Positions 50,183 to 60,274 are shown, counted from the first letter of the stretch. The stretch is DNA of 64,000 nt from Chitinophaga deserti (GCF_003149455.1 NZ_QFFK01000013.1:1-64000); one strand, 5' to 3'. The notes: generated from the sequence alone by a model not told the origin. Made by a program: numbers and translations.

Positions 50183-50890
50183 TCAAAGGGTGATCTTGAT
50201 GACGGGTGAAAATATCATATCCTCCACGCCCTGCATCTTCAGTCCTACCCGCGCAAAAATGTACGATTGCGCAGGCACGAGTGCCGGAATGTTCACTTCC
50301 ATGGAAATGCTCGCAGGGTCTGTGATGGCGCCGCTGCCTTTCTGGGAAGAAGCAATGCTGTAATCGCCCCCGCTGGATACGAATGCGGTTTTGTTGATGT
50401 AGAGGTTTACGCGCTCTATGTTTTTACCATCCACACCATTCACGATCTTCTCGAGGCCGAAAGTGGCCGTCACTTTATTAGCGGCGGCACTGGCCTGCAC
50501 GTTGCGGATCATGTAAAAGGGCGTCACTTCGAGGTCCAGCTGCTGATCGCCGCTCATTCTCACTGTGATAGAATCGGGGCGGCCGTTAGCCTGTTTCTTC
50601 CACAGGAAAGGGCCCTGCCCATTGGGGACGGTGAGCTTGTATTCGCCTTCAAACAGCAGCACGGAGAAGCTGCCATCCTGCGTGAACTGGGTATTGGAAA
50701 CGGGGCCTACTTTCCCGAAGCCGAACTGGTACAGCTGGAAAGGCACCTGGTTATACTCTACCTGGATTCCCTCGCCCTGGTACACCAGTCTGCCATGCAG
50801 GCGTGCGGCCGGCGGGTCGAAGTTGTCTTTCTTGCAGGACGCTGCCAGCACAGCCAGCAGGGGAAGGATATATGAACAGAATTTTTTCAT
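50183..50890 (-). CDS. DUF3823 surface lipoprotein
   Basis: 235 residues. The lipoprotein signal 'LLAVLAASCKKD' has the lipidated cysteine at C19. Two beta-sandwich segments follow the DUF3823 pattern: 'LHGRLVYQGEGIQVEYNQVP', 'FQLYQFGFGKVG', 'FSVLLFEGEYKLTVPNGQGP' and a C-terminal Ig-like domain. DUF3823 proteins almost always follow SusD and are thought to be SusE/F-like glycan-binding surface proteins. This one is 17 bp after SusD. Confidence 0.9.
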   Translation of the reverse strand: MKKFCSYILPLLAVLAASCKKDNFDPPAARLHGRLVYQGEGIQVEYNQVPFQLYQFGFGKVGPVSNTQFTQDGSFSVLLFEGEYKLTVPNGQGPFLWKKQANGRPDSITVRMSGDQQLDLEVTPFYMIRNVQASAAANKVTATFGLEKIVNGVDGKNIERVNLYINKTAFVSSGGDYSIASSQKGSGAITDPASISMEVNIPALVPAQSYIFARVGLKMQGVEDMIFSPVIKITL

Positions 50891-50907
50891 GTCGGGAAGT
50901 TTAAGGT

Positions 50908-52803
50908 TTAGTCCTGGTTCGGGTTCGGAACGATCTTCGGGTTGTTAGACCGGATATCGTTGTTGATGAACGAATAATAGTTGCCCATCCGGAAGCGGTT
51001 GGTACCCGTTACCAGCGGCGATTTGATGATCCGGTAGGTCCATTTGCCATGGGTAGGACTGCCGGGGTTGTGTACTTTGTATGACCACAGTGAAAACGGC
51101 TGGGTGCTGTGTTTGGAAGGTGATCCGATGTTAGCCAGCAGATCGGCCTCATTCATGGGCACCCCGTCCCAGATCACGTGTGCATTGCGCCATCTTTTCT
51201 GGTCAAATACCACATGCCCTTCGAACGAAAGCTCCGCCCTTCTCTCATGCATGATACGGCCGAGATTGATATCGCCCGCAACCAGCGGTATGGTGAGCCC
51301 TGCGCGCTCGCGTACCTGGTTCATATATCCCGCAGCCACACCAGTTTGCCCCAGTTCAAAGGCAGCTTCTGCAGCATTCAGCAGCACTTCTGCATAGCGG
51401 TACCGGATAAAAGGCACCTCACTGCCCGTTCCGCGTGAGCCGGAGCCTGCGGTGGGGTCGAGGTACTTGCGGAGGTAGAAGCCGGATTGTGCGGTATGTT
51501 CCTTGCCGTGGATGGGCCCATCGTAGCCTACCACCTGCACAGGTTGTGTGGTGCCGGGGAGGGTTTTCTGGGAGCCGCGGTCGTCTCCCGTAACTACTGA
51601 ACCGTCCGCCAGTACATATCCTGCCCAGATATCCACCATACGGCGTTTGAACAGTGTGCCGGGGAGCATTACGGTACCTGCCAGGCGTGCATCGCGGCCG
51701 GCGAATATCTGCGTCTGGTTATCGTAGTAAATGGGATTGCCTGCACCGTCTTTCACCGGCAGCGGGCCAAAGGTGTTATCCAGCTTTTCGAAAGCCTGTA
51801 CGAGGTTCAGGGAAGGATTGATCCTGCCGCCTTCTTCCTCTTCCGCCCCGAAGCGTGGCTGGTTCACCTGCGTGAAGCCATGCACCTTGCCGCTTTTCAG
51901 TTTGAAGTCTTCGATGAAGATGCTTTCCGGGTTGCCGATCTTATCATAAAACAGGGCGGCGAAGTTCTCGGAAAGGTCTGCATTGCGCCTGTACAATGCA
52001 TAGGTGCCCGCGTTGCCGGATATCAGGAGCTGCGCGGCGGTGAGGGCTTTGGTATAATAATCCACGGCCTTTGCTGCTGCAATACCTACTTCTCCATTTG
52101 GCAATGATACGGTGGGCGTTACCGCACCATACTTCGCGATGGAGCCTGCATACAATGCAGCGCGGCATTCCATGGCCAGGGCTGCTCCCCTGCTGGCGCG
52201 GGATTTAATATTGATATCTGCGGGGAGATCGGAACGGATGGCCTGCATCTCTGCTATCACGAAATCGTACATCCCTGCTTCGGTTGCCCGTGCATGCTGC
52301 AGGTAGGTAGGGTCGCCTTTGTAATCCCAGGTCATGGGCTCCAGGATGAGGGGTACGCCACCCATGCGCTTCACCATTTCGAAGTAGTAATACGCACGGA
52401 GGAAACGGCCTTCTGCGGCGAAGCGCTTCTTCTCATCATCTTTTAGTTTGGTAGCATTGTTCAGCCTGTGCAGGAAGAGGTTCAGCTCACGGATGAGGGT
52501 ATAATCCCAGGTGCTCCAGAAACCAAAATCCCACTGGTTACGCTCTACGATCGTTTTAGGGCCTCCGTTCTGTGAAGGGAAGCTCTCACTGAAATCGGCC
52601 ATCGACTCCCAGTTCTTTACCGTGGAAAAATCGGTCTGCCGGTTATAGAAATTCGCGAGCATAGACAATACCAGGGCCGGATCGTTGAATGCCTGTTCGT
52701 TATTGAGGATGGCCGTAGGGTCTACATTCAGGAACTCACTTTCCTTCTTACAGCCGCCCGCAGCAATCGTTGCGAGTAATATGATGGATACTAACTTTTT
52801 CAT
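50908..52803 (-). CDS. SusD/RagB-family lipoprotein
   Basis: 631 residues. The signal 'ATIAAGGCKKESEFL' gives the lipidated cysteine. Canonical SusD features: 'FLNVDPTAILNNEQAFND', 'RFLRAYYYFEMVKRMGGVPL', 'SRASRGAALAMECRAALYAG', and near the end 'IMHERRAELSFEGHVVFDQK'. It is the glycan-binding lid of the SusC partner encoded 19 bp upstream. The canonical RagB/SusD form differs from the SusD-like family 2 protein in the other locus. Confidence 0.95.
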   Translation of the reverse strand: MKKLVSIILLATIAAGGCKKESEFLNVDPTAILNNEQAFNDPALVLSMLANFYNRQTDFSTVKNWESMADFSESFPSQNGGPKTIVERNQWDFGFWSTWDYTLIRELNLFLHRLNNATKLKDDEKKRFAAEGRFLRAYYYFEMVKRMGGVPLILEPMTWDYKGDPTYLQHARATEAGMYDFVIAEMQAIRSDLPADINIKSRASRGAALAMECRAALYAGSIAKYGAVTPTVSLPNGEVGIAAAKAVDYYTKALTAAQLLISGNAGTYALYRRNADLSENFAALFYDKIGNPESIFIEDFKLKSGKVHGFTQVNQPRFGAEEEEGGRINPSLNLVQAFEKLDNTFGPLPVKDGAGNPIYYDNQTQIFAGRDARLAGTVMLPGTLFKRRMVDIWAGYVLADGSVVTGDDRGSQKTLPGTTQPVQVVGYDGPIHGKEHTAQSGFYLRKYLDPTAGSGSRGTGSEVPFIRYRYAEVLLNAAEAAFELGQTGVAAGYMNQVRERAGLTIPLVAGDINLGRIMHERRAELSFEGHVVFDQKRWRNAHVIWDGVPMNEADLLANIGSPSKHSTQPFSLWSYKVHNPGSPTHGKWTYRIIKSPLVTGTNRFRMGNYYSFINNDIRSNNPKIVPNPNQD

Positions 52804-52822
52804 AACGGATAATTGTTTGGAT

Positions 52823-55800
52823 TTAGAAGGAAAGACTGCAGCCTACATTAAACACCTTGCTCTGCGGGTATTGCAACCCGTTCGTTTCCGTGATCTCCGG
52901 ATCTGTGCTGTATTCCTTCATGTTGTCCAGAATAAAGAGGTTATATGCGTTCACGTAAAAGCGCGCTTTCTGGATCCTTGCACGGTTCACGAGCGGCGTG
53001 GGCAGTGTGTACCCCAGCTCAATGGTACGGGCGCGGAAATACGTGATATTATGGTTCCAGAATGTTGATGCGCGGTTGTTGCTGTGCCCCTGATCGTTGT
53101 AGCGCAGTGCAGGGTATTTACCGGATACCCACTGACTGTTACGGTCGTAAGGATCGGTACGGTGCCAGCGGTCGGTGAAGATCTCATTCAGATTACCATC
53201 GTTAATGAAAGGCACTTTCATTTCCCACTCCTGAATCCAGGTGTAGTGCGAAGCACCGGAGAAATCGGCGGTGAAGTCGAACCCGTCGTAGCTCAGTCCT
53301 ATCTGCATACCGAAGTTCATGTTAGGCTGCTGGCCCGAAGCCCAGCCCATAGGCCGGCGGTCGTTGTCAGTGATCCTGCCGTCGCCATCAACGTCTTTGT
53401 AAATAAGATCTCCCGGGAGCAGGCTCCTGTTGCCTTTACCGTCGATGTTCACGGGATAGTTGTTGATCTCTTCCTGTGTCTTGAACTGCCCAACTGCTTC
53501 CCAGCCCCAGGTGAAGCCCTGCAGACGGCCTTCGGCGGAATTGAAATACCGGTCGATGGAGTTGAAGAAGATAGGATTGTAGGAAGACACGAACTGGCCG
53601 CGGGAATAGGAGATATTACCGCCCACACGGTAGTTCAGTTTGCCGATCTTATTGTTGTAAGACAGGGATAAATCCTGCCCGAAACGCTTGTCTTTGTTGA
53701 TGTTTTCATCCGGCAGCGCGTAGCCCAGTTCTGATGGCAGCAGGATGTCCTGCTTGCGGCCACGGAGACCGTTACGTTTACGCACGAAGTAATCGAAGGC
53801 GCCATTCAGGCGGCCGCCGAGCATACTGAAATCGAAGCCTACGTTGGTGATGGAGCTTTCGAGCCAGCTGATGTTGGTGATGGGCACGCCCCTGTCGCGG
53901 GAGCCTACAACGGCTACACCGTCGAGGATGGCGATACCATCATTATAGTTATACCCTTCGTAGTAGGCGAACTCAGCAAGGCCGAGCGCTTCCCCGTCGT
54001 CACCGAGAATACCGTAGGAACCGCGGAATTTGAAGTCGGACAGGATGCTGCCGTTACCCACGATGCCTTTCATGAAGTTCTCTTCCGTAACGCGCCATGC
54101 TGCGGATACGCTGGGGAAGTAACCCACTCTTTTACCCGGAGCGAAGAGGTACGAAGCATCGCGGCGCATGAGGCCTTCGAGGAAGTACTTGTTACCGTAT
54201 TCATAATTCAGACGGCCGGCGATACCGGTACGGGTTTGCCGGAAATCGGTATCGGTGTAAGTATCCGAAGTATTGAAGTAAATGAGCGGCAGCTGGTTGG
54301 AGATGGGTACCGCGTGAATCCAGTTGCGGAGGCGCTGGTTGTTGATACGCTCGCTCACCACCATGGCGCTGAGCTTATGATCACCGAACTTCCTTTCATA
54401 GCCGATCCTCACCTGCGAGCTTTGGTTGATCTGCTTCTCCTGGTTGCGTTCGCGCCATGGGTTGGTAGATCCGCCGGTGCGGGTGTAAGTGTCTGTAGAA
54501 GGATTGTAGGTGTAAGTATCGTATGTGTACTCGTGGTTGTTGAGGATGTTATCCGCCATGTAATACGAGTACAGTGCGCTGATTTTGAGGCCTGGCGCGA
54601 AGGGAACATCCCACTCGGCATCGAGGTTCATCTGCAGCTGGCGCCAGTCGCTTTTAAACTTCCCGGCATAGCGGGTATTGAGATAACCCCAGTTGGTTTC
54701 GTTGTGCTTGATATCGTTCAGATAAGCCGGGTTATCGTTGGCGAAAGGGCGCTCCAATGGCGTGTTGCGGAGGATGGCGAAGCGGGCCTGCCAGTAATCG
54801 TCCACACCGGGCACACCGGGGTTATCGCGTGTTTCCACACGACCGTTGATGCTGGTACCTACACGCAAGCCGTTTGCCACTCGGGCCGATACGTTGCTCT
54901 GGATATTGGTACGGGTGAATTTATATTCGCGGCCCAGTACCGAGTTCTGGAAGGTGCGTGTAGCGGAAACATAGTACGTCACTTTATCGGTACCACCGGT
55001 AAAGTTCAGGTTGTACTGGTTGAGCGGGGTGTTTTCCTTTACGATATAATCGCGCCAGTTGAAGCTTTTATAGCCGTACTCCGTACCCTGACGGTACTTC
55101 TCCAGCTCTTCGCGGGTGATGTTGGTAGTGATGGGATTGTCGCCGATGTTAGGGAAGCGGTTCATTTCCGCTTCAGCTTTGAGGCTCATGTACTGATGTG
55201 AATTATCGAGTACATCAATGAAGCGGGTCCAGCTTTGCCAGCCCCAGTTGGCATCGAGGTTGATGGAGCTTCTGCTGCCCACTCTCCCTCTTTTTGTTTG
55301 CACTACCACTACCCCGTTTGCCGCACGCACACCGTAGATAGCGGCGGATGCATCTTTAAGGAAGGATATGCTTTCGATGTCGTTGGGAGAGATGTTGTTG
55401 AACTGTCCTTCATCCTGCTGCACGCCGTCAATAACATACAGCGGTCTTCCGAGGTTACGGATCTGGATGCTGGCGGAAGCACCGGGGCGGCCGTCGGGCA
55501 TCCTGAACGATACGCCGGGCACCTTGCCTGCCAGCGTGGTGCTTACTGTGGCTCCGCCGCGTACATTACCGATATCTGCGGCGGATACGCTGGAGATGGC
55601 ATTGGTGAGTGACTTTTTACGTGCCGCACCATATCCTACGATCACCACATCGGTCAGCTCTGTGGCGGAAGTGAGGAGCGATACGTTCATGGCGGCGCCG
55701 GGAGTGGCAGCCAGCTCCTGTGTGCGGAAGCCTACCATGGTGAATACGAGGATGGCACCGGGTTTTACGTTAAGGGTGAATTGTCCGTCGGCCTGAGAAA

Positions 55801-55996
55801 GTGTACCGTTGCGGGTTCCTTTTTCATAAACGGTTACCTGGGGAAGTGGAGATCCTGCGCTGTCGCGGACGATGCCCGATACTTTCTGCGGGCCCGTTTG
55901 CGCCCCGGCAGCTGCCCAGGTAAGGCAGAGCAACAGCAGTAACAATAGCTTCCTGCTACGAACCGTTGCTACTTTTTGTAGTGCAATTACGTTCAT
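52823..55996 (-). CDS. SusC/RagA TonB-linked outer-membrane transporter
   Basis: 1057 residues. A signal peptide with a leucine run is followed directly by the carboxypeptidase-regulatory-like domain (about 37-115, 'VSGIVRDSAGSPLPQVTVYE'), the plug ('DVVIVGYGAARKKSLTNAIS', 'LYVIDGVQQDEG') and the barrel ending 'VFNVGCSLSF'. There is no STN domain, so unlike the other SusC it is not a sigma-linked transducer. Control should come from the divergent two-component genes. It is the first gene of the ten-gene locus. Confidence 0.97.
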   Translation of the reverse strand: MNVIALQKVATVRSRKLLLLLLLCLTWAAAGAQTGPQKVSGIVRDSAGSPLPQVTVYEKGTRNGTLSQADGQFTLNVKPGAILVFTMVGFRTQELAATPGAAMNVSLLTSATELTDVVIVGYGAARKKSLTNAISSVSAADIGNVRGGATVSTTLAGKVPGVSFRMPDGRPGASASIQIRNLGRPLYVIDGVQQDEGQFNNISPNDIESISFLKDASAAIYGVRAANGVVVVQTKRGRVGSRSSINLDANWGWQSWTRFIDVLDNSHQYMSLKAEAEMNRFPNIGDNPITTNITREELEKYRQGTEYGYKSFNWRDYIVKENTPLNQYNLNFTGGTDKVTYYVSATRTFQNSVLGREYKFTRTNIQSNVSARVANGLRVGTSINGRVETRDNPGVPGVDDYWQARFAILRNTPLERPFANDNPAYLNDIKHNETNWGYLNTRYAGKFKSDWRQLQMNLDAEWDVPFAPGLKISALYSYYMADNILNNHEYTYDTYTYNPSTDTYTRTGGSTNPWRERNQEKQINQSSQVRIGYERKFGDHKLSAMVVSERINNQRLRNWIHAVPISNQLPLIYFNTSDTYTDTDFRQTRTGIAGRLNYEYGNKYFLEGLMRRDASYLFAPGKRVGYFPSVSAAWRVTEENFMKGIVGNGSILSDFKFRGSYGILGDDGEALGLAEFAYYEGYNYNDGIAILDGVAVVGSRDRGVPITNISWLESSITNVGFDFSMLGGRLNGAFDYFVRKRNGLRGRKQDILLPSELGYALPDENINKDKRFGQDLSLSYNNKIGKLNYRVGGNISYSRGQFVSSYNPIFFNSIDRYFNSAEGRLQGFTWGWEAVGQFKTQEEINNYPVNIDGKGNRSLLPGDLIYKDVDGDGRITDNDRRPMGWASGQQPNMNFGMQIGLSYDGFDFTADFSGASHYTWIQEWEMKVPFINDGNLNEIFTDRWHRTDPYDRNSQWVSGKYPALRYNDQGHSNNRASTFWNHNITYFRARTIELGYTLPTPLVNRARIQKARFYVNAYNLFILDNMKEYSTDPEITETNGLQYPQSKVFNVGCSLSF

Positions 55997-56167
55997 ACGT
56001 GAAATGGATTTTGGGTGATTAAAGGATGCTGTCTCAATCCTCCGGCATTCAGCCGGTTTTTCATACCGTATTTTGATGAACCATTAGACGTGTGATCTCA
56101 TTTCCCTTTCGCAAGCGCAATAGCAGTCCGTTCCGCCATGGAGGCGGTTTACGGGGTGTGCTGCAAT

Positions 56168-56255
56168 ATTGGCGGCTGATATCAGTTTTTCTTCAACGCG
56201 GTTCAAAGATTGAAAAAACAATTGTCAAGCATTGGCCGATTCATATCAATTTTTC
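56168..56255. promoter_or_regulatory. Direct repeat in the SusC / two-component divergent region
   Basis: Two similar blocks lie 63 bp apart in the 331-bp gap. The first is ATTGG-CGGCTG-ATATCAGTTTTTC (56168-56191), the second ATTGG-CCGATTC-ATATCAATTTTTC (56231-56255). They share ATTGG at the left and ATATCA-[AG]-TTTTTC at the right. They are candidate binding sites for the response regulator at 59457. No full TAnnTTTG element is seen for either gene in the gap. Confidence 0.45.
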
Positions 56256-56327
56256 GCCATTTCGTTTCATTCCGTCTTCTTCCTCCCGGATATTTTTATA
56301 TTTACGTAGCCTTATAATTATACCACG

Positions 56328-59300
56328 TTGCAGTCATTCAGGTACATACTGTCTTTTCTATGCCTTTTACCGGCTACCCCGCCTGCAATGGCGCAGCAGT
56401 ACTATTTCCGGGATTACCAGGTGGAAGACGGGCTTTCCCACAACACGGTGTTCTGCGTGGCGCAGGATAAACAGGGCTACATCTGGTCGGGCACCAAAGA
56501 TGGCCTTAACCGCTTCGATGGCCGTGAGTTTAAGGTATTCCGCGAGAAGCCGGGCGATTCATCAGCTATTGGCAACAACTTCGTATTTACATTATGTGTG
56601 GATGATAACGGGCAGCTGTATGCAGGTGCGGGCAATGGCCTTTACCGATACCACGCCGCTACGGAAAGCTTCGAGCGTGTGCCTTCTCCGGCCGGACAGG
56701 ACGTGAATTCCCTCCGTGCCGATAAAAAGGGCAACCTCTGGTACATCAGCTGGGGCCGCCTCTACCGCTACGATCCTTACCGGAACATTACGGAGAACAT
56801 GGCCAACGGCAGTGTGCCGGGTGCGCTCAGCAGTATTAATATCACCCGTGATGGCTCCATCTGGATGTCGTCTGCCCAGGGCGCGGTACGTAAGTATGGC
56901 GACTCGCTGCATACCTGGGATGTATGGAAGAATTCCCCTAAATCCCTCACCCGCCACATCACCCACCTGCATAGCATGCCCGATGGCCGCCTGCTCGTAG
57001 GCACCGCCAACCAGGGCCTTAAACTGCTGGACCCGAAAAAAAATGAGTACGAAGACCTCATCCGGTATTCCGACGGAGATGTGGGTGTATATGTAAGATT
57101 CATTGCGCATTATGGCGGCGATGAATACTGGATAGCCACGGAGTCTGGGATTTACATCATCAACATCGCCACGAAGAAACACATCAACCTCCGCAAGCAA
57201 TACAACAATCCTTATTCCCTCAGTGATAATGCTATTTATTGCCTGCATAAAGACCGTGAAGGCGGCATGTGGGCAGGCAGCTACTTCGGTGGTATCAACT
57301 ATTATCCGAAGCCTTATACTTACTTCGAAAAATATTTCCCTGACAACAGCGGACAAACACTCGGCGGCAACGCGGTGCGTGAGATCTGTGAAGACCGCTT
57401 CGGAAACATCTGGGCGGGCACGGAAGATAATGGCGTGAACCGCGTGGATGTAAAGACAGGGCGCATCTCCCAATACACTCCCCGTAAAGATTGCAAAGCC
57501 CTCTCCCACACCAATATCCACGGGCTGTATGCCGATGGGAATAATCTCTGGATAGGTACGCTGGACAATGGCGTGGATGTAATGGACATCCGCACCGGGC
57601 AAACCGTGGCGCATTATTCCGCCGGACCTGAATCTTTCTCTTCCAACTTCATCCTCTACTTCTACCGCACCCGCGGTGGCGATATGCTGGTAGGCACCGG
57701 CGGCGAACTGGCCCGCTTCGATCCCATAGCGAAGCGTTTCCGCAGAGTGGAGGAAGTGCCCCGCGCCAGCCAGCGCAGTATAGCAGAGGCTGCCGATGGT
57801 ACATTGTGGATGGCCACTTCCGACAATGGCGTGCAATGGTACAGAAAGGCTACCGGTGAGCAGGGCGCGTATCATCATGATCCCAAAGACTCCTTTTCAC
57901 TGGCGGGCAATAATGTGAACACCATACTGATCGATAAATCGCAACGCATATGGGCGGGCACGGAAGGCAGGGGCATCTCCCGGCTCGATGGCTCCGGCAA
58001 ATGGAAAAGGTTCACTACGGAAGACGGTCTCCCCAGCGATTATATATTCCGGCTGCTGGAAGACCGGCGGGGAATGATATGGGCCACCACTTCGAGGGGC
58101 CTTGTATGCCTGGAGCCGGAAACGGGGGCGGTTAAAATCTATACCACCAGTCATGGTTTGCTGAATAACCAGTTCAATTACAACTCCGGTTACCAGGACC
58201 GCGAAGGCAATATGTACATCGGTTCCGTGAAAGGGATGATCCGCTTCAACCCCGATCATTTCCTGCCCGATACATCTGCCGCCCCGGTGTATATCACTGG
58301 TATGGATGTGCGTAATATGACGATGGGACCGGCAGAAAAAAGGAATATCCACTATGCGAAAAAGATCACGCTGCCGTACGATAAAGCATCGTTCAGCATC
58401 AACTTTGCCGCACTGAGCTTTACCGCGCCGGATATGATCTCGTATGCCTACCGGCTGGAAGGGCTGGATAACGACTGGATATGGCTGAAAAGCAACCGTA
58501 CCGTGTATTTCACGGATCTGAAACCCGGTCACTACACCTTCTACGTAACCACTACCGATGCAAACGGTAAACGCCGGCCCGGTGCTGCCATGTTACAGAT
58601 ACAGATCATGCCGCCTTTCTGGGCTACTTCATGGGCCTACCTGCTGTACGCCCTGGCGCTGCTGTCAACAGGCTACTATGCAATTGCCAGGTATCACAGG
58701 CAACAGATGCTGAAACAGAAACGGCGGATGGAAGCATTGCAATTGAAGAAAGAAAAGGAACTGTATCAGGCTAAAGTGGATTTCCTGACCAATGTGGCGC
58801 ATGAGATCAATACCCCGCTTACGCTTATTAAAGGCCCGCTGGAAGAGATCATGGACCATCCCGGTGCCCTGCAGGAAAACAGGCACCACCTCGCTATTAT
58901 GGAGCGGAACACCAACCGCCTCGTGCAGCTTACCAATCAGCTGCTGGATTTCCGGCAAACGGAATCATCGGGCTTCCGGCTGGATTTTGTTCCGCTGGAC
59001 CTGCGTAAGATCCTGCAGGATACCTACGACAACTTCCGCCTGCCTGCACAACAGCGCAAGCTGCAGTTTACTGTGCAGTTACCCGAAGAGGAAGTGATTG
59101 CTTTTGCCGATGAGGAAAGCATCAACAAGATATTCAGCAACCTCTTCAGCAATGCCATCAAATACGCGCAAAGTACTGTGGAAGCCCGGCTGGAGGCCAC
59201 CGGTGGCCGCGTGCAGCTGACCGTGGCGAACGACGGGCCACTAATCCCGGAAGATATGCGGGAACGCATTTTCGCCCCTTTTGTGCGATTGCGGGAGAAT

Positions 59301-59450
59301 GAAAAGCAGAAAGGTACCGGTATTGGCCTGAGCATCTGCCGCTCGCTCACGGTATTACATAAAGGCGAACTGACCGTTACTGCAAACAACGGTATGAATA
59401 TATTTACCTGGAGTATCCCGGAAGGGGCATTCATCAACCTGGAAAAATAA
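56328..59450 (+). CDS. Periplasmic-propeller sensor histidine kinase (split HTCS type)
   Basis: 1040 residues from a TTG start at 56328; the first in-frame ATG lies after the signal peptide (FRYILSFLCLLPATPPAMA), so TTG is preferred. Residues about 25-690 form two seven-bladed regulator propellers ('YIWSGTKDGLNRFDGREFKV', 'IWAGTEDNGVNRVD'), followed by a Y_Y_Y domain ('YAYRLEGLDNDWIWLKSNRT'). A membrane helix (about 770-790) leads to the kinase core: H-box H825 in 'NVAHEINTPLTLIKGPLEEI', N-box 'FSNLFSNAIKYA', 'VANDGPLIPED', and 'GTGIGLSICRSL'. It stops after the ATPase domain. The receiver and AraC output of a classical hybrid two-component system are in the next gene, 6 bp downstream. Confidence 0.95.
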   Translation: MQSFRYILSFLCLLPATPPAMAQQYYFRDYQVEDGLSHNTVFCVAQDKQGYIWSGTKDGLNRFDGREFKVFREKPGDSSAIGNNFVFTLCVDDNGQLYAGAGNGLYRYHAATESFERVPSPAGQDVNSLRADKKGNLWYISWGRLYRYDPYRNITENMANGSVPGALSSINITRDGSIWMSSAQGAVRKYGDSLHTWDVWKNSPKSLTRHITHLHSMPDGRLLVGTANQGLKLLDPKKNEYEDLIRYSDGDVGVYVRFIAHYGGDEYWIATESGIYIINIATKKHINLRKQYNNPYSLSDNAIYCLHKDREGGMWAGSYFGGINYYPKPYTYFEKYFPDNSGQTLGGNAVREICEDRFGNIWAGTEDNGVNRVDVKTGRISQYTPRKDCKALSHTNIHGLYADGNNLWIGTLDNGVDVMDIRTGQTVAHYSAGPESFSSNFILYFYRTRGGDMLVGTGGELARFDPIAKRFRRVEEVPRASQRSIAEAADGTLWMATSDNGVQWYRKATGEQGAYHHDPKDSFSLAGNNVNTILIDKSQRIWAGTEGRGISRLDGSGKWKRFTTEDGLPSDYIFRLLEDRRGMIWATTSRGLVCLEPETGAVKIYTTSHGLLNNQFNYNSGYQDREGNMYIGSVKGMIRFNPDHFLPDTSAAPVYITGMDVRNMTMGPAEKRNIHYAKKITLPYDKASFSINFAALSFTAPDMISYAYRLEGLDNDWIWLKSNRTVYFTDLKPGHYTFYVTTTDANGKRRPGAAMLQIQIMPPFWATSWAYLLYALALLSTGYYAIARYHRQQMLKQKRRMEALQLKKEKELYQAKVDFLTNVAHEINTPLTLIKGPLEEIMDHPGALQENRHHLAIMERNTNRLVQLTNQLLDFRQTESSGFRLDFVPLDLRKILQDTYDNFRLPAQQRKLQFTVQLPEEEVIAFADEESINKIFSNLFSNAIKYAQSTVEARLEATGGRVQLTVANDGPLIPEDMRERIFAPFVRLRENEKQKGTGIGLSICRSLTVLHKGELTVTANNGMNIFTWSIPEGAFINLEK

Positions 59451-59456
59451 CAACCT

Positions 59457-60230
59457 ATGCAACCTGTTATCCTGCTGGCCGACGACAATGAAGAAATCCT
59501 TGATTTCGTATCATCCATCCTCATGCCCGAATACCAGATCCTCCGTACGGAGAACGGGCAGGAAGCCGTGGCCATGCTTCATCAGGAAAATGTGGACCTT
59601 GTGATCAGCGACGTTATGATGCCGGTAATGGATGGTTTTGAGCTGTGTAAAACCATTAAAACCACCTTTGCCATCAGTCATATCCCCGTTGTGCTGTTAA
59701 CCGCTAAAAACACCCTGCGGTCCAAAATAGAGGGGCTGGAAACCGGGGCAGACGCATATATTGAAAAGCCCTTCTCCCCTGCCTATCTCAAAGTACAGAT
59801 CGCTAACCTGCTCAGTAACCGCAACAAGATCAGGCAGTTCTTCGCCAGTACGCCGCAGGCCCCTATTCAGGCCATGGCGCATACCAGTGAGGATGAAGCT
59901 TTCCTCAACTCCATCCACCACTTCATACTGCAGGAACTGGAAAACACCGAGCTGGATGTGGAACACCTCTCCCGGCACGTGAACATGAGCCGGGTAAGCC
60001 TCTACCGGAAAATCAAAGCCATCTCCGACCTTACGCCCCATGAACTGATTCATGTAACCCGGTTGAAAAAGGCGGCCGAGCTTTTGGCCGGGCGCAACCT
60101 TAAAATCTATGAAGTAGCTATGATGGTGGGGTATAAATCACAAACCCATTTCGGGAAAAATTTCATTAAACAGTTTGGGGTGAGCCCCAGCCAGTACATC
60201 CAGCAAACGAGGGGTATCACAGCAGAGTAA
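59457..60230 (+). CDS. Response regulator with AraC-type output
   Basis: 257 residues. The receiver domain (about 4-120) has acidic residues D9/D10, phospho-acceptor D52 in 'VISDVMMPVMDG', T82 in 'VLLTAKN' and K104 in 'IEKPF'. The AraC double HTH (about 155-252) reads 'DVEHLSRHVNMSRVSLYRKI' and 'IYEVAMMVGYKSQTHFGKNF' with 'FGVSPSQYI'. It is the natural partner of the kinase gene immediately upstream; together they equal one hybrid two-component protein. The target is probably the divergent SusC operon. Confidence 0.95.
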   Translation: MQPVILLADDNEEILDFVSSILMPEYQILRTENGQEAVAMLHQENVDLVISDVMMPVMDGFELCKTIKTTFAISHIPVVLLTAKNTLRSKIEGLETGADAYIEKPFSPAYLKVQIANLLSNRNKIRQFFASTPQAPIQAMAHTSEDEAFLNSIHHFILQELENTELDVEHLSRHVNMSRVSLYRKIKAISDLTPHELIHVTRLKKAAELLAGRNLKIYEVAMMVGYKSQTHFGKNFIKQFGVSPSQYIQQTRGITAE

Positions 60231-60274
60231 TGGCCCTTTATCAGCTATTATTTATTGTTTTTCGATAAATATAT

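Noticed and set aside
56592..57878. A 428-codon frame antisense to the sensor kinase propeller.
   Set aside because: No domain or signal peptide is visible; it mirrors the repetitive propeller codons of the sense gene.
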